Shown here one piece after another: positions 47,766-54,642 of a stretch of 64,000 bases of DNA; the first letter of the stretch is position 1, and each line of letters opens with the position of its first letter. The translations under genes and the position numbers were made by a program. The notes below the pieces were generated by a model. It was not told the DNA's origin. It did not search any database and saw only the letters and a list, made by a program, of their open reading frames with translations. This DNA is from Pseudomonas sp. Irchel 3E20 (lineage in GTDB: Bacteria > Pseudomonadota > Gammaproteobacteria > Pseudomonadales > Pseudomonadaceae), in NCBI RefSeq assembly GCF_900187645.1, contig NZ_FYEE01000001.1, positions 558,001 through 622,000 on the forward strand. Direction: 5' to 3'.

Positions 47766-50191
47766 GCATACCTCAACGTCGTCATGAAGTTACGCGGCGC
47801 ACCGTACAGGCCTGCCGCGGTGGTGGTCAGGTATTCCTTGTCGAACAGGTTGTTGACGTTCAGCGAAGCGCTGAGCGCCGGGGTGAGCTGGTACTTGGCC
47901 ATGGCGCTGACCAGCGCATAGCTGCTCTGGCTGGTGGCGTAGCTCAGGTCGTAGCCGGTTTCGCTCTGCCAGTTCACGCCGCCGCCCAGGGTGAGCTTGT
48001 CCAGCGCGCCGGGCAGGCGATAGGTACTGAACAGCTTGACGCTGTTGCGCGGGATTTCGGTAACGATGCGCCGGTCGTCGTCGCTGAAGCTGACGCTGTA
48101 GGAGTAGCCCCCGCTCAGTTGCCAGCCTTCGCTCAGCTCGCCGTTGATCTCCAGTTCCACCCCTTCGCTGGTGGTGCCGTTTTCGGCCTTGTAGGCCTGG
48201 AAGCCATTGGGCGCCAGTTTGTTGCCATCGGCCACCGCCAGGTTGTCCTGCTCGACACGGAACAGTGCCAGGCTGGTGTTCAGGCGTCCTTCATAGAACC
48301 CGGCCTTGAGGCCCAACTCGTAGCCGGTGCCCTCTTGCGGGTCCAGGGGCGTGCCGTTGACGTCGCGCACCGAGGCCGATTGCGGGTTGAAGATCTGGGT
48401 GTAGCTGGCGTATGCGGTCCAGGTGTCGTCCAGGTCGTAGACGAAGCCAGCGTAGGGGATGAACACGCCGGTTTCGCTGCGTTGGGTTTCACTGCGCACG
48501 CCGGTGTTGAGGCGGCTTTTGCTGTCGCGTTCCCAGTCCACTACGCGGGCGCCGAGGATCAGGCTGGCGGCGTCGGTCAGGTGCCAGCGCGAGGTCAGGT
48601 AGGCGCCGTACTGGGTTTCGGTGAGGTCGCTTTCGCCGATCTGCTTGAACTGCGGTTTGGGTGTGCTGCCGTTCCAATGGTAGATGTCGGGGATGCTGCC
48701 GTTGTAGCCCGAGCTTGGGCGCTGCCAGCCGCCGTAGTTGGGCGTGCCGCGTTCTTCCAGGCGCGACAGGGTCACGCCGGCGATCAATTCGTGCTCGCGG
48801 CCCAGCAGTGGGAAGCCGCCGGTGAGGTAGGCGTCAACGCTGTCCTGTTCGGGTGTGGCCTGCCAGCGGGTGGGCATGATGACGGCGCCGGCGCCGGTTT
48901 GCGGGTCGATGTTGCCGGACATGTAGCTGACCACCGTGTCGTAGTCGTTGCGCGCGTGGCTGTATTCGAGCTTGCCGCTCCAGCCGCTGTCGAAGTGGTG
49001 TTCCACCGAGGTGAACAGGGTGCTCTGCTGGCGATCGTAGTAGCTCCAGTCGGGCGAGGTGTTGAACGAGTGCTTGATGTCGGTGCGCCCACCGGTGGTG
49101 GTGAACAGCGGGAACCCCGTGCGCATGGGCGCGTTGGTGTGGGTGGTCTGCTGGCTCAGGCCCAGGGTCAACAGGGTGGCGTCGCTCAGGTCCAGCTCGG
49201 TGATGCCGTACAGGGTGGACAGTTCCTGGCTGAAACGGTCGACCCAGGCATGCTGCTCTTTCTGGTCGGCTACCAGGCGTGCGCGCAGGGTGCCGCTGTC
49301 GTTCAGCGCACCGCCCACGTCCACGCTCAAGCCGTAGCGGTCCCAGTTGCCGGCCTCGGCGGCGAGGATCACCTGGGGCGCGGCGGTGGGGCGCTTGCGG
49401 ATCAGGTTGATGGTGGCCGACGGGTTGCCCAGGCCGCTGATGAGCCCGGTGGCGCCGCGCACCACTTCGACGCGGTCGTACATCGCGGTGTTCTGGGTGT
49501 AGTTGTCCATGTTCGCGGCGGTGGGCACGCCGTCGATTTCAAAGTTGCGGATCGGGAAACCGCGGGACATGTACACCGTGCTGTCGGCCCCCAGGCTTTC
49601 GCGGATCACCGTGATGCCGGTGGTGGCGTCCATGGCGTCGGTGAGGTTGTCCAGTTTCTGGTCTTCCAGGCGCTGGCGGGTGAGCACCGTGACCGACTGC
49701 GGGGTTTCCTTGAGGGCCAGGTTCAGGCGCGTCGAGCTGCTGGAGGAGTCGCTGGTGTACGAGCCACTGCCTTCGGTGGTGGCCCCCGGTGCCTTGCCGG
49801 AAATGGTCAGGGCGCTCAGTTGCAGTGCGGTATCGCCCGCCGCCTTGGCCGGGATCAGCACATAGCCGCCATTGCTGCGGCGCTCGGCATGCAGGCCGCT
49901 GCCGGCGAGCAGCCGCTGGAGGCCCTCTTCGACCGAATAGTTGCCTTGCAGGCCCGGGGTTTGCAGGTGCTGGGTCTGCTCGCTGGCAAACGACAGGGTG
50001 ACCCCGGCCGTGGCGGCAAACTGGCTGAGGGCGTCGGCCAGGGCACCGGCGCCGATGCTGTAGTGCGCCACCTGGGCCTGGGCGACGGCCAGGGTCGGCA
50101 GCCCGGCCAGTGGCGCGGCGCTCAGGCCCAGCAGCGCCAGGTGTACAGCGCTGGCCAGGGGGCGGGCCGCTCGCAGAGAGAAACGAGGCAT
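47759..50191 (-). CDS. TonB-dependent siderophore receptor with signalling domain
   Basis: This is an outer-membrane receptor of the FecA/FpvA class. The 810-residue precursor has a signal peptide (about residues 1-39) and an N-terminal STN signalling domain (about 43-113; YSIGAGALADALSQFA and SVEEGLQRLLAGSG). A plug domain (about 155-270; LKETPQSVTVLTRQRLEDQK, VEVVRGATGLISG) and a 22-strand barrel ending LRYAY complete it. The STN domain contacts the cognate FecR to trigger the sigma factor when a ferric siderophore binds. It is last in a fecI-fecR-receptor series. The siderophore is unknown. Confidence 0.95.
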   Translation of the reverse strand: MPRFSLRAARPLASAVHLALLGLSAAPLAGLPTLAVAQAQVAHYSIGAGALADALSQFAATAGVTLSFASEQTQHLQTPGLQGNYSVEEGLQRLLAGSGLHAERRSNGGYVLIPAKAAGDTALQLSALTISGKAPGATTEGSGSYTSDSSSSSTRLNLALKETPQSVTVLTRQRLEDQKLDNLTDAMDATTGITVIRESLGADSTVYMSRGFPIRNFEIDGVPTAANMDNYTQNTAMYDRVEVVRGATGLISGLGNPSATINLIRKRPTAAPQVILAAEAGNWDRYGLSVDVGGALNDSGTLRARLVADQKEQHAWVDRFSQELSTLYGITELDLSDATLLTLGLSQQTTHTNAPMRTGFPLFTTTGGRTDIKHSFNTSPDWSYYDRQQSTLFTSVEHHFDSGWSGKLEYSHARNDYDTVVSYMSGNIDPQTGAGAVIMPTRWQATPEQDSVDAYLTGGFPLLGREHELIAGVTLSRLEERGTPNYGGWQRPSSGYNGSIPDIYHWNGSTPKPQFKQIGESDLTETQYGAYLTSRWHLTDAASLILGARVVDWERDSKSRLNTGVRSETQRSETGVFIPYAGFVYDLDDTWTAYASYTQIFNPQSASVRDVNGTPLDPQEGTGYELGLKAGFYEGRLNTSLALFRVEQDNLAVADGNKLAPNGFQAYKAENGTTSEGVELEINGELSEGWQLSGGYSYSVSFSDDDRRIVTEIPRNSVKLFSTYRLPGALDKLTLGGGVNWQSETGYDLSYATSQSSYALVSAMAKYQLTPALSASLNVNNLFDKEYLTTTAAGLYGAPRNFMTTLRYAY

Positions 50192-50292
50192 GGAAATGTC
50201 CTTGGGTGGGAGAGCACATATGCGGCGTTTATTGCCGCTTCAGTGCATGGCCGGATGAGAATGAAAATCGGCAACCCCCGCGCCAGGGTTTT

Positions 50293-51231
50293 TCATGCGG
50301 GCTCCACCCGCACCCAATAACGGGTCAAAAAACGTACCCGCACCGGCAGGGAAGTGGCCAGGTTTTCCAGCAGGGTGTCGCTGTCGTCCAGGCGAAACGC
50401 GCCGGACAGGCGCAGCCCCGCCACCGCGTCGCTGCACTGCAACACGCCGGGGCGGTAGCGGGCGATTTCGCTGAGCAACTCGCCCAGGCGCCAATCCACC
50501 GCCATCAGCATGCCCCGGGCCCAGGCGTCGCTGCCGGCGGGCAGGGCGCTGGGCGGGGCCAGGTCGAAGCTGCCTTGCTGGCCGGCGTCCAGGCGCAGCA
50601 CCTGTTGGGGGGCGTGGCGCGGGCGCAGTTCCACCGCGTGCTCCAGCACCTGCACCTGGGTGTGCCCGGCTTCGCTGCGCACGCAAAACCGCGTGCCCAG
50701 GGCGCGCACGCTGCCGTGGCGGGTGTGGACGACAAAGGGCCGGCCGGCGGGGTCGGCGGCGGTCTGGATGAGGATCTGGCCGTGGTGCAAGTGGACCTGG
50801 CGCAGGTGGGCGCTGTAGTCCACGTCCACCGCGCTGTGGGTGTCGAGGTCCACTTGGCTGCCGTCGGCCAGTGCCACGTGGCGGCGCTGGCCTTTGGCGG
50901 TGCGGTACTGGGCCAGCCGCGCCGGCAACGGCTCCAGGGCCAGGGCCCCCCAACCGGTGGCGCCGGCCGCCAGCAGCACGCCCAGCACCTTGACCACCGC
51001 CCGGCGTTTGGCGCGGGCACCGGCCAGGGTGGGCAAGGCCACGTCCTGGGGCAGGGCGCCCAGTTGCCGTTGCAGTTTCTCGACCCGCGCCCAGGCCTGG
51101 GTGTGGGCCGCGTTTTCGGCCAACCAGGCGCGCCAGGCTTGGCGCTCCTGCTCGCTGGGCGGCGCGGCGCTCAGTTGTACGTACCAGGTGGCGGCGGCCT
51201 TGAGGACCTGGCGGTCGAGGGCGGCGGGCAT
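50293..51231 (-). CDS. FecR-family transmembrane sigma regulator
   Basis: The 312-residue protein begins at an ATG overlapping the sigma-factor stop by one base. An N-terminal cytoplasmic anti-sigma segment (AATWYVQLSAAPPSEQERQA) precedes a membrane helix (about residues 80-98, VVKVLGVLLAAGATGWGALA). The periplasmic FecR domain (LADGSQVDLDTHSAVDVDYS) and a C-terminal secretin-like part (LLSEIARYRPGVLQCSD) complete it. It holds the sigma factor inactive until the receptor signals. Confidence 0.94.
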   Translation of the reverse strand: MPAALDRQVLKAAATWYVQLSAAPPSEQERQAWRAWLAENAAHTQAWARVEKLQRQLGALPQDVALPTLAGARAKRRAVVKVLGVLLAAGATGWGALALEPLPARLAQYRTAKGQRRHVALADGSQVDLDTHSAVDVDYSAHLRQVHLHHGQILIQTAADPAGRPFVVHTRHGSVRALGTRFCVRSEAGHTQVQVLEHAVELRPRHAPQQVLRLDAGQQGSFDLAPPSALPAGSDAWARGMLMAVDWRLGELLSEIARYRPGVLQCSDAVAGLRLSGAFRLDDSDTLLENLATSLPVRVRFLTRYWVRVEPA

Positions 51232-51731
51232 CAGTCTTCCACCAGCAACAGGCAATGGGCCATGGCGTTAATCATGTGTTTTTTTACCGTGGTCACCGAC
51301 ACGCCCAGGCGCTGGGCAGTGGCCACGTAGCTCAGGCCTTCGAGCTGCACCGCGAGGAAAATCCGCCGGGTGCGCTCGCCCAGGTCATCGAGCATGGCGT
51401 CCACGGCGGCCAGGGTTTCGAGGATTTGCAGGCGGGTTTCGGGGGAGATGTCCACGGCATCGGGGCGTAGCGCCAGGGTTTCTAGGTAAGCCTGCTCCAC
51501 GGCACGGCGGCGGAACTTATCAATCAGCAACGCCCGGGCGATGGCACTCAGATAGGTGCGCGGCTCACGAATGGCCTCGGCATTGCGGGCCATCAGCACC
51601 CGCACGAAGGTGTCCTGCGCCAGGTCCGCCGCATCGCTGGAATTACCCAACCGCGCCCGTAGCCAACCGTTCAGCCAACCGTTGTGGTCGCGGTAGAGCT
51701 GGTGCAGCACAGGAGACGTGGAGGTGGGCAT
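51231..51731 (-). CDS. ECF RNA polymerase sigma factor, FecI type
   Basis: The 166-residue protein has sigma regions 2 (DAADLAQDTFVRVLM and REPRTYLSAIARALLIDKFRR) and 4 (LEGLSYVATAQRLGVSVTTVKKH). These are typical of iron-starvation ECF factors such as FecI and PvdS relatives. It should direct transcription of the receptor gene. A Fur-box-like AT-rich element lies immediately upstream, consistent with expression only in low iron. Confidence 0.95.
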   Translation of the reverse strand: MPTSTSPVLHQLYRDHNGWLNGWLRARLGNSSDAADLAQDTFVRVLMARNAEAIREPRTYLSAIARALLIDKFRRRAVEQAYLETLALRPDAVDISPETRLQILETLAAVDAMLDDLGERTRRIFLAVQLEGLSYVATAQRLGVSVTTVKKHMINAMAHCLLLVED

Positions 51732-51742
51732 GGGCAGGGTCG

Positions 51743-51767
51743 TTATTGAGAATGATTATTTATTATT
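51743..51767 (-). promoter_or_regulatory. Probable Fur box upstream of the fecI-like gene
   Basis: Read leftward the sequence AATAATCATTCTCAAT matches the GATAATGATAATCATTATC-type Fur consensus in most positions and lies 14-36 bases before the sigma-factor start. Confidence 0.65.
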
Positions 51768-51827
51768 GTTTGCGAAAACCACCGAGCCTGACAAGTGCCA
51801 GGTGTCAAATGGCTATGACTGCGGTCA

Positions 51828-51959
51828 TGGGAGCCAGGCTTGCCGGCGATGGCAGCTTCAAGATGGCTATCGCGGGCGGGCCCGCTCCCACAGTTGAACG
51901 GTGGTGTGGGTAGGATTTTCATTTTTCCTCTGTGGGAGCGAGCCTGCTCGCGATGGCGG
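51828..51959. repeat. REP cluster (one REPIN-like inverted pair plus one extra copy)
   Basis: Copies at 51828-51854 and 51930-51959 share the pattern TGGGAGC(G/C)AG(C/G)CT...CGATGGC and run rightward. The copy at 51862-51893 is inverted. The last two face each other as in REPINs, mobilised in trans by RAYT transposases, none of which is in this window. Confidence 0.8.
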
Positions 51960-52064
51960 CACTGAGTGGCCGTGACGAATGGCAGGGAGCGGACAGTGGC
52001 TCCCACTGGGAAGGGGGCGCTAGCGAGTCATCAGAGGAAGTGCTTGATTCCACGAAAATTGATG

Positions 52065-52078
52065 GCACATTGATGTGC
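52065..52078. promoter_or_regulatory. Palindrome upstream of the WYL regulator gene
   Basis: GCACAT-TG-ATGTGC is a perfect 14-base palindrome 79 bases before the WYL gene start, next to a stronger palindrome at 52091-52109. Confidence 0.4.
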
Positions 52079-52090
52079 AAATGAAATTGT

Positions 52091-52109
52091 ACTGACATCA
52101 CCTGTCAGT
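52091..52109. promoter_or_regulatory. Predicted operator of the WYL regulator
   Basis: ACTGACA-TCACC-TGTCAGT has perfect seven-base arms and lies 48 bases before the WYL gene start, where promoter overlap is expected. WYL-type HTH regulators bind such inverted repeats as dimers, so self-regulation is likely. Confidence 0.6.
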
Positions 52110-52156
52110 GCGTCTGCGTAAGCTCGCGTCATCTTCCAACGGATCTGGACATTCCC

Positions 52157-53065
52157 ATGCCTTCCCCGCCCCACGACACCCTGGCCAATCGCCTGGCGCA
52201 GATCCTTGTGCAGTTGAATCAGGGCGAACCGGTGTGCCGCTATGACCTGGCGGACCGTTTTGGGGTCAGCGAGCGCACCATCTACCGCGACCTCAATCGC
52301 CTGGGCGGCAGTGTCGAGCGTCTGGCAGACGGGCGTTATCGCCTGAGCACGGCGTCCCAGGGTGCGCTCGACCCCCGGGACCTGGAGGTGTTTGCCAGGC
52401 TCACCGGGGTCAAGGGGTTGTTCCCCGACAGTGGCCACCGCTTTTTGCGCTCGCTGATCGACCCGCAGGCGCCGAGCCAGTTTCTGGTCAAGGGCCATCA
52501 CCACGAAGACGTGCGCCCCCGCGACCGCCAGTTCCAGCAACTGACCCAGGCCATCGCCCAGCACCAGCGCTGCCACCTGCTGTACGGCGAAAAGCCCCGT
52601 GAGCTTGAGCCCTATCGCCTGGTCAACAACAAGGGCATCTGGTATTTGGCCGCCACCGAAAACGGCCAGTTGAAGGCGTTCAGCCTGGGCCGCATCAGCC
52701 TGCTGCGGGTGGGGCGCGAGACGTTCACGCCGTGCCCGACCATCGCGCGGCAGATCGAAGAAGACGACGACATTTGGTTCAGCACCACCAAGGTCCAGGT
52801 ACGCCTGAGCGTCGCCCCCGCCATCGCCTATTACTTTTTACGCCGCGCCGTGGTGCCCGCCCAACAGGTGCTGGACCACGCCGCCGACGGCACGCTGACC
52901 CTCAGCAGCGCGGTCGGCCACGCCAACCAGATTCTGCCGATCATCCGCTATTGGATGCCCCATGTGCGCGTGCTTGAGCCCGCGTGGCTCGCCGCGCAAT
53001 TGCGCAACGAACTCGAACACTACTTGCAGCACGCCCCACCGCCCCCTACAGGAAGCCAGCCATGA
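52157..53065 (+). CDS. HTH-WYL transcriptional regulator
   Basis: The 302-residue protein has an N-terminal winged helix of the DeoR/HTH_11 type (LADRFGVSERTIYRDLNRLGG, about residues 33-53). A WYL domain (about 135-200; PYRLVNNKGIWYLAATENG) follows, then a C-terminal WYL-associated extension (about 205-290). WYL domains sense nucleic acid or nucleotide ligands, and WYL regulators commonly control phage-defence and DNA-damage genes. Its stop codon overlaps the ATG of the next gene (ATGA). A perfect 19-base palindrome lies upstream. It is the first gene of a three-gene operon. Confidence 0.9.
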   Translation: MPSPPHDTLANRLAQILVQLNQGEPVCRYDLADRFGVSERTIYRDLNRLGGSVERLADGRYRLSTASQGALDPRDLEVFARLTGVKGLFPDSGHRFLRSLIDPQAPSQFLVKGHHHEDVRPRDRQFQQLTQAIAQHQRCHLLYGEKPRELEPYRLVNNKGIWYLAATENGQLKAFSLGRISLLRVGRETFTPCPTIARQIEEDDDIWFSTTKVQVRLSVAPAIAYYFLRRAVVPAQQVLDHAADGTLTLSSAVGHANQILPIIRYWMPHVRVLEPAWLAAQLRNELEHYLQHAPPPPTGSQP

Positions 53066-54642
53066 ATCAACAGGTAAACGGTCCCGACGCTAACGCACTG
53101 ACGCCGCTGGACCCTGAGCTGTTGTCCAGCGAGCAGTACCAGGAACACCAGGCCGACGCCGTGGAGCAGAACGTCTTTGGTGGCGAAGAAAACGCCGTCG
53201 CCACCACGGCCCTGGTGGCGCAGTTCGTGCAATCGCGCGAGCAGCAGGCCGAGCGGCCGCTGGAAGACTGGCTGGACGAAGAATTCAGCAAACACCCGCA
53301 CCTGTGGCAGAGCCCCGCCCAACGCCAGGCCAGCGCCAAGGAAGTGATCGAGTCGGTCACCCATGGCTACGCCGCGTCGCGCTCGTTGCACGAACACCTG
53401 GCCCGCGGCCAGAGCGAGGCGAGCTGGGTCGCCCGCGAGCTGGAAAAAGCCGCCGGGGTTGCCGGCAACGTGGGCGTCGGCCGCTACGCCACGGCCATCG
53501 ACGTCGCCCTGGCCGAGGCCACCGCGGGCGCGCGGGTGATGATTACCAACAACAACGGCGATATCAGTTTTTCGCCCAACCTCGACGGCTACATCGCCGA
53601 GCAGCACCACGTCGATACGTTCAACATCGACGCGGTGACCAAGGGCAGCGAGTACCGCGCCCGGGTGGTCAACTCCAATGAGCTGAATTCGGTCGATATC
53701 CAGATCGTCGACGGCCAGGGCAACGTGGTCCACGAGTACCAGTCCAAGTACGGCGCCGACGCCGAGGCCACCGAACGCCTGTTCAAGCGCGGCGAGTACG
53801 GCGAGCAGAAGCGCCTGGTGCCCGAAGGCCAGGCCAAGGACGTGCCCGACAGCACCGAAACCATCGAAATCGACGGTGTGCAGTCCGAGCCCCTGAGTAA
53901 AGAGCAGGCCGGCGAATGGCAGCGCAAAGCCCGCGAAGAAGCCGAAGCGCGGCAATACGACTGGAACGACACCAACCGCATCAACATTGCGAAGAACCTT
54001 GGCAAACAGGCGTTGATCGGCGCCGGTATCGCCGCCAGCCTGCAAGGCGTGCGGATTCTGGCGCGCCGCGCGTGGAACCGCTTCAAGGGCCGCGAGAACC
54101 CGGCGGCCAGCGCCGACCTCAAGGCGTTCTTCGACAGCTCCCTGGACAGCACCCTGCAAGTGGCGACCCAGGTGGCGGTGTCTGGCGCCCTGGTGGTGGC
54201 GGCGAAAAACGGCCTGCTGGGCCCGGTGCTCAAGCGCACCCCGGCCGGGCGCATCGCCAACATCGCCTGCATCGCCGTGGCCAACGCGAAAATCCTGCAC
54301 AAACTGGCCAAGGGCCAATTGAGCGGCGGCGAAGCGGTGGAGTTGATGGGGCAAACCACCGTCTCCACCCTGTGTTCCCTGGCCGCGGCCTCCAAGGGCG
54401 GGGCCATGGGCGCGAGCATTGGCACCGTGTTCGGCCCGCCGGGTATCGTGGTCGGCGGGTTTGTCGGCGGCGTGCTGGGCGGCATGGCCGGTGGCGTTAT
54501 CGGCGAGCGCGCGTTCAACGCCGGTAAACACCTGGTCAAGACCGCCGTGGCGGTGGTCAACAGTGTCTCGGCCAGCCTGGCCGAAGGCGCGCGCAACCTG
54601 GCCAAGGGCCTGGGCAACTTGGCCAAGGGGTTGTTCGCATGA
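53062..54642 (+). CDS. Unknown protein with possible nuclease-like motif and glycine-zipper region
   Basis: The 526-residue protein starts MNQQVNGPDANALTPLDPEL, overlapping the WYL stop by four bases. Residues 1-170 are mainly helical and acidic. Residues 205-260 contain VDIQIVDGQGNVVHEYQSKY: D212 followed by E225-x-Q227-x-K229, reminiscent of the D...QxK core of Mrr-like PD-(D/E)XK nucleases. Residues 365-500 are hydrophobic, with a Gly-rich zipper (AMGASIGTVFGPPGIVVGG and following) that may insert in membranes. No known family was recognised. Its stop overlaps the AAA+ gene start, so all three proteins are probably made together. Confidence 0.8.
   Translation: MNQQVNGPDANALTPLDPELLSSEQYQEHQADAVEQNVFGGEENAVATTALVAQFVQSREQQAERPLEDWLDEEFSKHPHLWQSPAQRQASAKEVIESVTHGYAASRSLHEHLARGQSEASWVARELEKAAGVAGNVGVGRYATAIDVALAEATAGARVMITNNNGDISFSPNLDGYIAEQHHVDTFNIDAVTKGSEYRARVVNSNELNSVDIQIVDGQGNVVHEYQSKYGADAEATERLFKRGEYGEQKRLVPEGQAKDVPDSTETIEIDGVQSEPLSKEQAGEWQRKAREEAEARQYDWNDTNRINIAKNLGKQALIGAGIAASLQGVRILARRAWNRFKGRENPAASADLKAFFDSSLDSTLQVATQVAVSGALVVAAKNGLLGPVLKRTPAGRIANIACIAVANAKILHKLAKGQLSGGEAVELMGQTTVSTLCSLAAASKGGAMGASIGTVFGPPGIVVGGFVGGVLGGMAGGVIGERAFNAGKHLVKTAVAVVNSVSASLAEGARNLAKGLGNLAKGLFA

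Larger units (their letters stand above)
51732..52156. other. Intergenic region with REP elements and regulator palindromes
   Basis: This 425-base gap between the divergent fecI-like and WYL genes holds the Fur box, three REP copies (51828-51959) and two palindromes (52065-52078 and 52091-52109) close to the WYL gene. No protein gene was recognised. Confidence 0.7.

Noticed and set aside
48119..50320. A 733-codon open frame antisense to the TonB receptor gene
   Set aside because: Shadow of a GC-rich gene; the receptor is complete with all domains.
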